A stretch of DNA of 64,000 nucleotides from Hordeum vulgare subsp. vulgare (GCF_904849725.1 NC_058521.1:342038638-342102637); one strand, 5' to 3'; positions 1 through 12,072 are shown, numbered from the stretch's first letter. Notes: generated from the letters alone by a model not told the origin. Translations and numbers: made by a program.

Positions 1-104
1 CCTTTCAAAGATGTATGATGTCTATATTCTCTCACTTTTGTGAAACGATTGTTGAGGTTTTCATGGTTGATTTTTCCGTTTAGGGAACTTCTTTTGATGA
101 TGGC

Positions 105-949
105 TTGACCAACCTTGATCGAGTTTTGCAGAGATGTGAAGAAATTAATCTTGTCTTGAATTGGGAGAAGTGTCACTTTATGGTTAATGAAGGCATCTTC
201 TTGGGACACAAAAACTCCGAAAGAGGTATTGAAGTTGACAAAGCTAAGGTTGATTCTATGGAAAAAATGTCGTATCGAACAAATATCAAAGGTATAATAA
301 GCTTCCTTGGTCATGATGGTTTCTATAGGAGATTTATTAAAGACTTCTCTAAAATTTCTAAGCCTCTCACTAATCTTTTGCAAAAGGATGCTCCATTCGT
401 TTTTGATGATGATTTTGTAGAAACATTTGAAATTCTTAAGAGAGCCTTGATCACCGCACCTGTTTTTCAACCAGCTGATTGGAACCTACCCTTTGAATTA
501 TGTGTGATGCTAGTGATTATGTTGTTGGTGCTGTTCTAGGACAAAGAGTTGATAAGAAATTAAATGCCATCCGTTACACTAGTAAAACTCTAGACAGTGC
601 TGAAAGAAACTATGCTACCACTGAAAAGGATTTTTTAGCGGTTGTGTTTGCTTGCGATAAGTTTAGACCTTATATTGTTGATTCCAAAGTACTTGTTCAC
701 ACTGATAATGCTGCTATTAAGTACCTTATGCAAAAGAAAGATACTAAACCTAGACTTATGAGATGGGTTCTTCTGCTACAAGAATTTGATCTGCATATCA
801 TTTATAGAAAGGGTGTTGATAACTCCGTAGCAGATAACTTGTCTAGATTAGAGAATATTCTTGATGAGCCACTACCTATTTATGATAGATTCCTTGATGA
901 ACAATTAGCTGTCATAAATGCTTCATGCAATGCTCCTTGGTATGCTTAA
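105..949 (+). pseudogene. Gypsy reverse transcriptase connection and RNase H, broken
   Basis: Two overlapping frames encode the end of the RT and the RNase H of a Gypsy polyprotein. The first (105-539) has LNWEKCHFMV, FLGH and FYRRFIKDFS, which mark the RT thumb/connection. The second (500-949) begins [15 protein letters not shown] and continues with [33 protein letters not shown] and [12 protein letters not shown], the usual RT-type RNase H blocks. The switch near 497-500 is consistent with a one-base loss. A TAA at 947-949 interrupts what should run on into the integrase, where relatives have Asp after PWYA. The RT catalytic core lies upstream of the window. The product would have copied element RNA into DNA in cytoplasmic particles. 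Confidence 0.88.
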
Positions 950-2225
950 TATGCTAATTACATCGTTGCTAAATTTATACCGCCTAGTTTCACATATCAA
1001 CTAAAGAAAAAGTTCTTCTATGATTTAAGACATTACTTTTGGGACGATCCACACCTTAATAAAGAAGGAGTAGATGGTATTATTAGACGTTGTGCACATG
1101 AGCATGAACAGGGACAGTTCCTCCACAAGTGTCACTCCGAGGCCTACGGAGGACACCACGCTGGAGACAGAAGTGCACACAAGGTATTACAATCTGGTTT
1201 TTATTGGCCTACTCACTTCAAGGATGCTCATAAATTTGTCTTGTCTTGTGATGAATGTCAAAGAATTGGTAATATTAGTAGACGTCAGGAAATGCCTATG
1301 AATTACTCTCTAATTATTGAACCATTTAATGTTTGAGGTTTTGATTATATGGGACCTTTTCCAAATTCCAACGGGTATACTTATATTCTAGTTATTCTTG
1401 ATTATGTTACTAAGTGGGTAGAAGCTATTCCAACTAGTAGTGTTGATCATAACACTTCTATTAAAATGCTAAAAGAGGTTATTTTCCATAGATTTCGAGT
1501 CCTTGGATATTTAATGACTGATGGTGGTTCACACTTTATCTATGGTGCTTTCCGTAGATTGCCTGCTAGGTATGATGTTAATCATAGAATTGCATCTCCT
1601 TATCATCCTAAGTGTAGTGGGAAAATCGAATTGAGATACAAAGAAATAAAATTGATCTTGCAAAAGACCGTTAATAAATCTAGAAAGAATTGGTCTAAGA
1701 AACTTGACGATGCATTATGTGCTTATAGAACCGCTTACAAAAACCCTTTGGGTATGTCTCCTTATAAAATGGTTTATGGTAAAGTATGTTACTTACCTCA
1801 AGAGCTAGAACATAAAGGTTATTGGGCAATTAAAGAGCTGAACTATGATTTCAAACTTGCTGGTGAAAATAGGTTATTTGACATTAGCTCACTTGATGAA
1901 TGGACAACCCAGGCCTATGAGAATGCCAAGTTGTTTAAAGAAAACGTTAAGAGATGGCATGATAGAAGGATACAAAAGTGCGAATTCAATGTAGGTGATC
2001 ATGTCTTGCTATAAAACTCTCGTTTAAGATTTTTTGAAGGAAAACTTTTCTAAATGGGAAGGTCTTTACATTATCATGGAAGTATATTGTTCTTGTGCCA
2101 TCAAGATCAAGAACACCAAAGGCACAAATCCGAAGGTTGTAAATGGGGAAAGAATCGAACAGTATATCTCAGGTAATCCCATAAATTTTGGAACTAATAT
2201 TACCAATACCATAACTCCGGAATAG
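950..2225 (+). pseudogene. Gypsy integrase with zinc-binding and DDE core, broken by stops
   Basis: Reading through stops gives a nearly full integrase. A His/Cys zinc-binding segment at about 1100-1270 ends in LSCDECQRIG. The catalytic core follows, with the first Asp in ILDYVTKWVEA, the second in LMTDGGSHF and the Glu in PKCSGKIEL. The C-terminal part reads YRTAYKNPLGMSPYKMVYG, WHDRRI and NPKVVNGERI. TGA at 1334-1336 replaces the Trp normally seen before GFDYMGPF, and a TAA at 2012-2014 splits the C-terminal region. Single-base nonsense changes with the catalytic residues kept suggest point-mutation decay rather than rearrangement. The enzyme would insert element DNA in the nucleus. Confidence 0.9.
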
Positions 2226-2599
2226 TAAATTAGGGAGACCTATCAGAATGTCTCGGACCCCAAAAAGGAATAGGTATGTGCTATGGTAAGCAAACCGACT
2301 CCAAAACATTTTCAATGGCAATTTTTACCAGTTTTGGAATATTTAAAAAATAGGAAAATTCAAAGTAGTCTGAAGCGTGCATGAGGAGGCGACAAGCTAG
2401 GAGGGCACGGACTACCCCCTGGTCGCGTCCTGTAGGCTTGTGGCCACCACGTGCACCCTCCGGAATCCGTTCTCTTGTAGAATACTCCTTCGGGTCGGCA
2501 AAAATTCATTATATAATCTCCCGAAGGTTTTGACCTTCGTATCACGACAATATATCCTCTTTTCGTTTTAAGCAATTTCTATAAGAGATTTAGATCAAC
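2226..2599 (+). other. Spacer between pol and the env-position ORF
   Basis: Traces of the pol tail (RETYQNVSDPKKE-like) run to about 2270. A GC-rich stretch at 2370-2470 then resembles the GC-rich segments inside the solo LTR at 15230-15310 and the LTR at 29700-29780. A short leader precedes the ATG at 2600. No promoter or splice site can be assigned with confidence. Confidence 0.5.
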
Positions 2600-3124
2600 A
2601 TGATATCTTCAAGTACTCTAAAGGACAAGTTCTTTGAGAGGGTCATCAACCCCTACCTTGCGGAGGTGCTGCAACATGCTCAAACCATTGAGATGCATGA
2701 GGCGGTGCTGCACATCCGTGACGTTGAGGGACCAAAGAAGACCCTAAGCGTGGAGGCAAGGCTCGAAGAAATGGACCAACAAGTCTTCAAGTGCCAAGGG
2801 ATGGTGGAACGAGGACTTAATGCCAATCACCCGATGATCGCGGAGTTTTCCCATAAGCAGAAGCTGGATGCCAAGAACCTCTGGGATCACATCTTCAAGA
2901 TTTATGAGAAAATTGAGCACCTCCAATCCCAGTTCTATGACTTGCAGAACCAAAACTGTGGGTATGAATACATATTTAAGAAAATGAGTTTGGCTGCATG
3001 CTTAAGGATTCTGGAGACTAGTTCATCTTTTCAGGATGGTGAGCCCATGCCTTGGAAGATGGAGGACAAACTTCCAACCTCACCCACAACTCCAACATCA
3101 CCACCTCCGAAGAAAGACAACTGA
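2600..3124 (+). CDS. Coiled-coil ORF at the env position of the Athila-like element
   Basis: This is an uninterrupted 174-residue frame starting MISSSTLKDKFFERV. It is rich in charged and hydrophobic residues in heptad-like order (LEEMDQQVFKCQGMVE, FKIYEKIEHLQSQFYDLQ), predicting a coiled coil over roughly residues 50-120. It ends in a Pro/Thr-rich tail. I see no signal peptide or membrane segment, so despite its position it is not obviously an envelope protein. Similar ORFs follow integrase in Athila-group Triticeae elements; their role is unknown to me. It is the only uninterrupted frame of the element. It could be a decayed env or an independent accessory ORF. Confidence 0.6.
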   Translation: MISSSTLKDKFFERVINPYLAEVLQHAQTIEMHEAVLHIRDVEGPKKTLSVEARLEEMDQQVFKCQGMVERGLNANHPMIAEFSHKQKLDAKNLWDHIFKIYEKIEHLQSQFYDLQNQNCGYEYIFKKMSLAACLRILETSSSFQDGEPMPWKMEDKLPTSPTTPTSPPPKKDN

Positions 3125-4594
3125 ACACATTGGTACGGTCACTCCCCTTGGATTGTGCCAAGCTTGGGGGAGGTGCCCCGGTGTCGTATCACCATCACAC
3201 CTTTTTACTTTTTTTGTTTTTCTTCATTCAATCCTTTTAATTATATCTTGATCTAGTAGAATAAAGTTTTAGTATGATCTAGTTTTGAGTTTTGTTTTTG
3301 TTCCCCCTGTGTAAGAAAGTCCGAGAGTTATATAATAAAGAGTAGTTTTGAGTAGAGGCCTTTGCTTGCTTGCTATGATCTTGATAAAAAGAAATAGAAA
3401 TAAGTATAGAATAAAAGCAAAAAAATCATACATAATGATCTTATGGGGAGTGATGACTTCACATATAAAAAGTATGTCGATTGAAATTTGTTGTGAGTTG
3501 ACAAACAAAGCTATTGGTCATTGTTGCAACTAAAAGGAAGTAATAAAGAAAGAGTGGTTCCCATAAAAATATATTATCGTGGACACCTTTTATGATTGTG
3601 AGCACTCATTAAAATATTGTATGTTAAGAAGTTGATGTTGGACAAGGAAGACAGCATAACGAGTTATGTTTCCTTATTTGCGAATAGAAGTTATATGGGT
3701 GTAGATTCTTCTGTCTCTTGCTTCCACCTCATATTAGCCAAAAACTTCTGCACCAAGTAGAGATACTACTTGTGCATCCAAAAACCTTTAACCCAGTTTT
3801 GCCTTGAGAGTCCACCATACCTACGTATGGATTGAGTAAAATCCTTCAAGTAAGTTGTCATCGGTGCAAGCACTAAAATTTTATCTTTAAATATGTGTGG
3901 TTTATTAGTGCAAGGAAAATAAACTTTATACGAACTTGTGATATAGAAGAAATAAAAGCGACAAACTTCATAATAAAGTTCTTTATAACAAGGGGCAATA
4001 TAAAGTGTAGTTCTTTTGGGTTAAGTGACTGTGCATTCAACTATAAAAGAGCATGAAAAGCGTGCTTCCCTCTGCAAAGGGCATATCTGTTACCTTTACT
4101 TTCTAGTACTTAGCTTTATGTAAGAGTCATGGCGATATTCACCATTTCCTTTATTTTGCCTTTATCTTGTGGCAAGTGTCGTGTGTTGGGGAATGATCTA
4201 GACAAATATATCCACTCGGATGTGGGTGATCATGAGTTATTATTGTTGACATTACCCTTGAGGTAAATAGGTCGGTGGCAAAACTATAAGCCCCTATCCT
4301 TCTCTATGTCCGAGTGAAGCTTTGACCTCATAGGTACCGCGTGAGTGTTAGCAATTTTGTCCAGGATTGTCCTTTGCTACAAAAAGGATTGGTCCACCTT
4401 GTTGCACCATTGTTACTTATGTTACTTGCTACCAATTAAGAATTACCTTATCACAAAACTATCTGTCACCGATAATTTCAGTGCTTGCACAGAATACCTT
4501 ACTGAAAATCGCTTGTCATTTGCTTCTGCTCCTCGTTGGGTTCGACACTCTTACTTATCGAAAGGACTACGATATATGCCCTACACTTGTGGGT
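3125..4594 (+). repeat. 3' non-coding region and 3' LTR end of the Athila-like element
   Basis: After the ORF comes the polypurine-like AGCTTGGGGGAGG (3161-3173), then AT-rich DNA without credible coding potential. The right edge is fixed by the LTR-type ending at 4594. The left LTR boundary is uncertain: TGCCCCGG directly after the purine run at 3174 is the simplest candidate. Short open frames here and at 4345-4918 are chance readings. Confidence 0.55.
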
Positions 4595-4706
4595 CATCAT
4601 TGCCTTGTGAAGTAGGAAACCTCACGACAGTCTTCCTCGGCGAGTTTTCCGGTGGGCCGAACAAGGCTCACGCCGCTGCATCACACACGGGGCCACGGGC
4701 TGACGG
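4595..4706. other. Short unassigned segment
   Basis: These 112 bp separate the LTR end from the duplicated unit. They are moderately GC-rich. I see no gene or recognisable element. Confidence 0.4.
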
Positions 4707-5421
4707 GCCTAGGTACGTGCGGTCGGATAGGCGTGACACCAGCCTCGAAAAGTGGCTGGACATTCATTTCAATTTCATCTTTTCGTTTATCCCTACCAAA
4801 TAATTTCAAACATAACTTCTGTTGTTATCATTATATATTATCTATTTTTTTGTATAATCTAGATTTAATCTTGGAAAAGAATAGGTCCATTTCATTATCA
4901 TACGAATTATCAATCTAAGGGAAAAATCATTTTTCTACAAAGAATAAATGAATGGTTATAGTTCAAACCGAGTTGATTGGAACCATTTCCAAGGAAAAGT
5001 AACACTTGTTTTAAAAGGAACCATCAAATGTCGGGTTGCGCTTCAGTCACGGTCTTGGATTCATTTCAACAAAATGTCATCAAGTATGAAAAGTGCTCGA
5101 TAGCACTAAGTGGGCTATGAAGTTTGTCAAAATAAATCATTATTAAAAGCCAGATTCCAACTGAATTGATAGTTAAAAGTTTTCAAGATTTCAAGCTTGC
5201 CGAGTTGTGGATAGCTGAAACCCGACACCTTTAGTTGCTAGGACAATTTATGGCTTACCTCCTACTTTAGCTGGTTCCAGGTAGACGCGAGGCAGCTTCT
5301 CAGGATTGTCTTGAGACTCCTCAGCTTATTCTTCGATCCGAGGGCCTTTGGGAACCCACTTCATGTATGACAAGGCATCAAATTCCATATCAGCAGTTAT
5401 AACGTTGGAGGATGAGCCGGA

Positions 5422-6350
5422 TCACAAAGCATAAGGGAGCCTACATTGTGGAATCAGTTCAATGGGTTTTGGCCGAGGAATTTCCATACGCTCGCCATTT
5501 TCATTAAAACCGACTTTGAATCTTGTCAGATCCAAGTCGTGAGCAATTCTCGTTCTAGAAGGCCGGGTCTCCCTAACGGAGCGAATGAAATCGGGAAAAA
5601 GGCGTGTTATCAGCATTGAACTTAGGAAGCCGTTTCCCACTAGCTCCGTCTCTAACTCTCGATGATACGCCTTTGCTAGTGGAAGTGATCTTATGGCCCC
5701 TTTCCTCCAAGCAAACAATTTAAGCTCTGTGATCCACTCTGGGATTGTAGAGAATTCATGTCTCATATCCATAATTTTGCTTGGAGGAGTCGACACGTTT
5801 TTGCAGTCATTGGGCACTTACGCTTCCTATGGAAAACCGCTCTAAAAATTTATAGATGTCTTGAAATTTAATAGGGGGTTGCAAGAGATTATGGCATCAT
5901 TTTCCTGTTTGAGAAAACATGATAACTCGGGAATCAGAACAACAACAAGCCTAAACAAGTGATATATCTTCATATGAGAGCCGTCTTACCAAAGATGGTC
6001 ACACACATATTACGGATATGGCCCTTCAAAGACATAAGTTCTGCTTCGACCGACTTAAGTTTTGCTTGGGCCTCTTCAGCCCGTCGTATGAACATTTGTG
6101 TTTTTTCTTCAAAACTTTCATTGCATTCTCCAAGGTATCCATCATTGGGAGCTATGACTCCTGAAAATCTGCAGATAATTTCTCAGTTGCTTCTCTTTTC
6201 TTGTTTCTTGAAGAAACCTATTTCTGCAACTCAGACACATGTTTACCACCTTCTTGTCAAGGTACGGAAATCTATCGGATCAACAAAGGCCCCTTTGTTG
6301 TTCAACTGTATGAATCAGCGTGTACAAAGAGCGGAATCAACAAACACGCT
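5422..6350 (-). pseudogene. Gag-like retroelement protein, C-terminal exons (copy A)
   Basis: A minus-strand exon at 5422-5820 encodes STPPSKIMDM, EWITELKLFAWRKGAI and LAKAYHRELETELVG. This resembles the C-terminal part of grass gag-like proteins annotated as putative gypsy-type (Transposase_28-associated). An upstream exon at about 5990-6240 encodes a helical segment (AQAKLKSVEAELMSLKG-like) and stops at a GTAAG donor at 5989-5985. The reading is damaged, and no amino-terminal domain follows upstream on this strand. It would be a nucleic-acid-binding or particle protein of a Gypsy element, but that is family inference only. Confidence 0.6.
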
Positions 6351-7232
6351 AGTCATTTACCCCATGTTCGACCCACCATGAAGTAAAACCCTATGTCCTG
6401 CTTTGGTGATTGATTGGTGGGTTAGGACAAACACATTAAGTGCACCATGAAGTGTCACATTTGGGACATTTCCCGGCAATATGGTTCTCTCCTCGTGTGT
6501 TGTTTGCACGACTACCTTATATTCTATTGCGACGCCACTCGGACGGGTGGACATAAAGTTGATTGTTCACCGGTGAGATGACACATGCCCGACAAGCCTC
6601 ACCAAACCACCTTCCCTCTCAACACTTGTATGATAAGTTACTGTCATAGTGATGATGTGGAGCAGTGGGAAGGTATTGGAGGGCCTGTCGGCATGGAGCT
6701 TGCCGCTTCTTTGGTTCCCGCCAATCGTCTTGCCGGCATCTTGTGGACTCGATCTTGGGTCTTGTATTGCATCTTCGTCGTGGCAATCCCTTGCCATCAA
6801 GGAGGTTGCTACTTTCACATGTACACAAGTGAGGGTACGAAGGAACCCACGTATTAGCACACCGACAGCAGCCACAGACCTGGCCCACACACCCACACGA
6901 AGCGTCATAGGGGACCAAACTAGTATCGAGGCACACGTGGCATGGAGTTACTACTGTAATAATGAATTTTAATGACAACCCTTGATCTGCATTAAATGAG
7001 GGGTGTGGAACAGGTTGAGACAAATGGTGCTTGGGGGTAGTGCGACTGCAAAAGCTCAACCACGTCGGTTCGTGAAGAGCCAGCCCCCACACCTTCGCCA
7101 TTAAGAGGAAGTCGTGAGGGATGATATTGATTCACTCCCCTTTCCCCATCTCGTTGTTGTTGCTACCATCTTCTTCCTTTCGCAATCCAGAGCAAATCGC
7201 CACCGCTAACCACCATCCAACCTCTCGAGCCA

Positions 7233-9655
7233 AGAATGGCACCGAAGAAGGACTGCAAAGCCACCAAAGCTACAAAGCCTGTCCACCCAGAGGCGGAAGT
7301 GTGAAAGGAGGCCGTCGAGAAGCAACGAAGGAAGAAGGTCCTCTTCCACCTACCAGCGCCGATCGCCAATCACCTCACAGTGTGGTACGCGTATATGTGG
7401 GGGAAGGATACAAAGGCACACAAGGTGCTGCACATTCTCCCGGCAGCTCCAGCACTGGCCCAGACAAGTACCCCTTCTTTGTTGCATATTTTTTCTGTTG
7501 GTTTGTTCCTCCTGCTCCGCCGTCTTCACCGAGCTCATGGTCAAATATGGGTTCCATCTCTCTGATTTCACACCAAGCGCGGTCACCTGTATGTCCATCT
7601 TCGCGCATATGTGTGGTAATTTTGATGGGGTGGAGCCCAAAGTCGCCCTGTTCCGCCACTACTTCATCCGCGGTGTCAAAGGGGACGCACACTTTGGCAG
7701 CGTCACATGTGTACCTACGGTCGGTCTCAAGCAAGTCTACCCCGGGTTCCACTTGCACACCAACTGTGAAGAATGGTGGGCGGACTAGTGCTAGATCAAG
7801 GAGAAGGACTTCCCAAAGTTTTAATTCTCGAAAGAGGAAGTTGGATCACCTCATGTCTCGGAGCAACCTTGACGCCCATGATGACAAACTCAGCATTGCG
7901 GTGAGCGGTGTCCTCCTCCTCGGGGCTACTGGCCTCACCATCGAGGTAATAGGATCTGACTTCCTCCATCATTGCATCACCCCTCTAGAGGACCGAATAC
8001 AGTTTACTTGGGACTTCTAGAATGCTGCGGATATCATGGGGCTGCACACGGGGCTCGCCAACAAAACAATGATGTTGCAACACTGGTCCCTCTGTCATGA
8101 GGTCTTCCGCACTGTTGACCATCAAGTTGCCCATAGAAGTGGTCTCATTGTGCAACAAATCTACCAAGGAATATTTCGTTGCGATGATGGCAGCCTGCAA
8201 CGGCCATGGAGTTGAACCCACATGGTAGGCACAACCATATGTAGCGGTGAGGGAATGGTCTGACACCTTGGTGGAGAGGCCCTTCTTGCAAGATGAGGAC
8301 CTCATCTATGACACCACCAAGGAGGAGTTGTCTCACATCTCCTGCATGGCCAAGGAAGTGGGGATGGTTGAGTGACCTAGCACCTCTCGATTTGCGATAG
8401 TCGATGACGATGAGGGGAACGAAGATGACGTGGAGGATGATCTACCGGAGGTGCCTGCCAAAGAGAAAGACTACGAATCTGCTAAGGATATCGAGGACGA
8501 GGAACCCTCAGATCCTCCAACCACCCAAAGAACGCTTGCATTGCTTGGAAGGCCGACATCGGCAACGTAACCCTGTTCGCCCTTCATAATCGGGCAAAGA
8601 ATCCTTTGAGAAGAAGGAGGCCAGCAAGGGTACCCTCCAGCAGGGTGCCCGACAACAAGCCTCTCAAGAGCAGCAGGTGTGTCGTGATCCCGGAAAGTGG
8701 TCAACCACAGCGGCAGCCAGAGTGGCAGTATCTTCCCAGCCTGAAGCAGTCATGACAACCAAGTGCTCTAGGACACAAGCCCCTCCTCCCACATCAGGCG
8801 CGATCTACATGTCCATCTTTGATCTCGAATAGTTGTTCAGTAACTCTTGATTTTTCTGTTGGTTTTTTTATTTGAGTCTTTATGCTTTGTCTTAGTTTTT
8901 TATAGATGAGGACGAGACCCTAGCGCAGAGGGTGTTGAAGCGGCCTAAGATTACCGCGGGAGGTGGATCAATACCGAGAGTTGTTCCACATGCATATGTC
9001 GTGGTCACTTGCTCCTAGCACGTTGATGCTCGGAAGTACCCTACCGCTTACTCCGGCGGGAACATCGCCAACGCGAGAAGGTTTCCATGGTGAAGAATAC
9101 ATGGATGCAAACCCCACGGAAGCGTCTCCGACAACCAACACGTCGGAAGGTTGCTCTCTTGCAAGGGCCTCTACTGAAGAACATGTCTACACTGGTGACA
9201 TGCCGGTAGGCGCAGTTGCCGACAACCAAGCGATTGGAAATGAAACTTCCGGAGCAGAGGGCATCCCCCCTCAATAGACCAACATAGGTTACCAGCTTGC
9301 CAGACCGCACTTTCCTATTTTCATCCTCTTTCTTGTCTTGTTGAACTTTGTCTTGGAATTGATATTTCTTCTTCTTCTGCACTTCTCCAGATCCACCTAC
9401 CACTTATGAGATGGCGGTTTATGTTGAGGAGATTGCCAGGAACGTCGCCGATGAGGCCAGGAGGTCCCCAGCTGGTGAGGCCACCAAGACGTCTATAGAG
9501 GAGGCTGCCAAAGACTGCCACTAATGAGACTACTACAGATGTCACTTAAGAGGCCAACAAGGGAGCCGTTGAGGATGCCGACTCCAAGGATGCCGAGGAA
9601 ACTTGCAGCATTCCTGCCCCAAGAGCGCTAGGTCGCGACAGGTTCATGCATTGAA
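7233..9655 (+). pseudogene. Transposase_28-like gag protein gene with introns (copy A)
   Basis: A plus-strand gene begins MAPKKDCKATKATKP at 7233 and is broken by an early in-frame TGA near 7300. The diagnostic block at about 7520-7788 reads FTELMVKYGFHLSDFTPSAV, CMSIFAHMCGNFDGVEPKVA and LFRHYFIRGVKGD. This matches the 'putative gypsy type transposon' domain found in many grass Gypsy gag proteins. Downstream are acidic and Ala/Glu-rich exons, including DEDETLAQRV near 8905 and an Ala-rich exon near 9391-9530. They are preceded by credible introns: TTTTTTATAG before 8907 and CTTCTGCACTTCTCCAG before 9392. Several stops and frameshifts are present. It faces the minus-strand gag fragment convergently. 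Confidence 0.6.
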
Positions 9656-10065
9656 GGGCGATCGACGAGTCAACGCCGACAACAAATAACATCCCCTCGA
9701 CATCCTAAGCGCCTCGGTCAAGAACGTACTTGAAGGTTGCTGATCTGAAGTTCATCAGCGTCCTCGGCATGTCGAGTGTTGAAGCCTTCACTTTAGAAAA
9801 AAATTGATGGTGATCTGTTTATCATCGTGCTTGAGGTTACTAGGAGTGAAGGCAGCCATAGTGATGAGGCCAAGCATCACCACGGCCTCTTGCCGGTGAA
9901 CAATAGCTTCAGGCAACTTTAAGCACTTTATAGTGGCCGCGAAAACAACTCGATTCCCGAGAAGAGATTGTCACGCACGTAGATGTGCAATTCGAACTGA
10001 CAAGGAATGAGGCACGGACCTGGTACACCAATAGTCTCCAAGACATCAGGAACCGGCAAGCACAA
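9656..10065. other. 3' part of the duplicated retroelement unit, non-coding
   Basis: This continues the gag-like gene region with scattered coding-like sequence (LRNRQAQ-type fragments) and no open frame of note. The equivalent in copy B is 19661-19909. It ends at the TGTCACACC boundary. Confidence 0.45.
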
Positions 10066-12072
10066 TGTCACACCCTGTGTTTTATGACATCACTATGATT
10101 AACAAAGCTTAAAATTTTGGACCAGTTAAAATTTTAGGAAATGCTTGTGGCCGGTGCGCCGGCCGAGCAGTTCGGCAGGTCGCGCGCGACACTCGCATGC
10201 AGCTTATTACGCATGGAGCTTTTTCCGTCAAAATTTTCTGCAACTAGCGCTCAAATTTGCTACCAGCATTTTTTATTTATTATATTTGTCCACTAAAAAA
10301 GCTGCATATACGTTTGGTTGCAACTTCAGTTCATCAGTTTTTTCGCTACAACCAGTGTTTTTGATTTTTGCTACAACCGTGATAATTTTTGCTACAAGTA
10401 GTATCGTTTTTTGCTGCAACCATTCAGTAAAAAAGTTGCATACACGTTTGTGAGAGTTTCATCCCGAGTTCACCGGATTATTTTTGCTACAACCAACATT
10501 TTGTTTTGTTACCACACGTCATCAGCGTCGTTTTTTTCTATGATCACATTGATATTTTTCTGCTACAACCATATTTTGGCTGCAACCATGGCGGAAATTT
10601 GTTGCATCGTGGCCGAAATTTGCTGCATTTAGGAATATTGCTGCATGGATAGATCTAACGGTGCCGCCCACGTACGGCTGGCGGATCGGCAGCCAGCGTG
10701 CGGCCAGTCGAAAGATTCTGCCGACACGCCCGCGCAGAACACTGCCCTAAAATTTTATGTGTGTGCTTGTGATGCTTGAGTTGAGTGCTATTTATTTGTT
10801 TGCTTGTTTATGCAATAGATCCCCAAAATCCTCCCAATCTCAAAACTCATCTCCTTCATCCAAATTTTGCCCAATGGTCATGCCATGTGTATAGGACATC
10901 AAAATTTTTTAACAATATATTATTTTTGCAAAAAAAGCATTTATTTTATTTAGATTTTCAAAAAAATTGTGAATTGAGGTTTGCACTACAAGTCCTCAAA
11001 CTAGGGTAAATGTTTATACCCAAAGATTTTATTTGAAAGCCATTATCTATAAGACTTCCCAAAACCAGAAAAATATTATTTTAATTGTTATTTCTGTATA
11101 GTATGTATATGTATTTTTTGAGACTATAAATGGTATTTTATAGGGAAAATTTAGTTTAATGTTTCAAAAATATTTGAGAAATTTTAGGTAAACTAAATGG
11201 ACATATATTTTCCATATATATGAGTTTCAACACATGGGCATGTTCAAAATATTGGCTAAAACCCTCCAAAATCATTTCTTCACAATTCATGTATTTGATC
11301 CAGGAAAATTCCAACAAGTCACATATGCCTTATGTGATGATCTTGCCAAGTTTCATCTCAATCCAAATATTTTTGGTTCATAAAAGTATCCCAAAACCAT
11401 CTCTATCCAGATTCAAATAGGATAAATCTTTACATTGAGAAATATTTATCGTTGACCTCAAACTTTATGGGCACAATATAGTACCCTAATGATGCAACTA
11501 CAAGAAGTGGTGCATCAAGGCGAATAGATTAGCCCAGCTAGATCTAAAAACAAATTCTGCTAATTTGTAGACTTCCAAAACCTACATTATCCACTTTCTC
11601 CATTTGGTATGAAAATATGTAGGCAATGATAAGTTGTGATGCCACTCACTCCTGTTAAGTCTCATGAAAGAAGAACCACCTACCTATCCCAAACCCAGCC
11701 CAAACACCTACTAGTGCATTATTATAATCAATGATTGAGGCACACAAATGTTCTCTTTGACCCCATCTTTTTACCACAACTCTCACAGCTCACCGCCCAC
11801 CTCCAATAAACTTCTGAGTAGCCTGCTCTATGATTGTGGGCATGAAATCCCACTTGCACCCCATGGTCAGCCACTTTCTCTCTCTCTCTTTGGTCCCCCT
11901 CTCTCCTCTTGATCAACCAAAGCATCCAATGGTTCCTCCCATATTGTTTGCCCCCTGCCAGCCCTAGACACGAGTAGGCATGCAAGAGCACACAAAATAC
12001 ATGCCCATGCCGGCAAAAAGTTGTTGTGGAGCGCTTAGCCATGCTTGGAGGGTTCACCTAGTGCCTCAAAAT
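10066..12072 (+). repeat. LTR-like segment (copy A), truncated by the duplication junction
   Basis: It begins TGTCACACCC at 10066, a common opening of grass Gypsy LTRs. It is homologous to the longer segment starting at 19910 but stops at the junction 12073. It is AT-rich at first, then has CT-runs near 11870-11900. A MITE interrupts it at 10137-10747. No polypurine tract is visible before 10066, so the LTR reading is tentative. Confidence 0.5.
10127..10757. mobile_element. Mutator-like MITE with 10-bp target-site duplication
   Basis: The 611-bp insertion (10137-10747) is flanked by TAAAATTTTA at 10127-10136 and 10748-10757. Copy B has the empty site near 19973-19981. Its ends are imperfect inverted repeats: left GGAAATGCTTGTGGCCGGTG, right (reverse complement) GGGCAGTGTTCTGCGCGGGC, which agree at alternating positions. 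The interior repeats GCTACAACC/GCTGCAACC motifs. The ends are GC-rich and the middle AT-rich. The 9-10-bp duplication and end structure suit a non-autonomous Mutator-like element. No transposase is encoded. Confidence 0.8.

Larger units (their letters stand above)
1..4594 (+). mobile_element. Athila-like Gypsy LTR retrotransposon, 3' part
   Basis: The window opens inside a Gypsy pol gene. In order it shows RT connection and RNase H, integrase, a coiled-coil ORF at the env position, a polypurine-like run GGGGGAGG at 3166-3173, and 3' non-coding/LTR sequence ending CTTGTGGGTCATCA at 4594. The terminal motif matches the ends of the solo LTR (16407) and the LTR at 30977. The 5' half lies outside the window, so target-site duplication cannot be checked. 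All pol frames are broken, so the copy is dead. Family placement is by resemblance to Athila/BAGY-2-type Triticeae elements. Confidence 0.85.
4707..12072. repeat. Tandem duplication, copy A
   Basis: This segment aligns in direct orientation with 12073-21251. Matching blocks include 4727-6960 with 12093-14270, 8700-9990 with 14395-14808 plus 18941-19890, and 10748-12060 with 19970-21240. By eye the copies are about 93% identical (about 18 differences in one 280-bp stretch, plus indels). Left edge, internal junction and right edge all carry GCCT. Copy A holds about 1.6 kb (7093-8697) missing from B, and a 611-bp MITE absent from B. Confidence 0.85.

Noticed and set aside
6357..7101. Overlapping frames on both strands (up to 160 codons)
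   Set aside because: Mutually overlapping, no family resemblance. Region is probably the leader of the gag-like gene at 7233.
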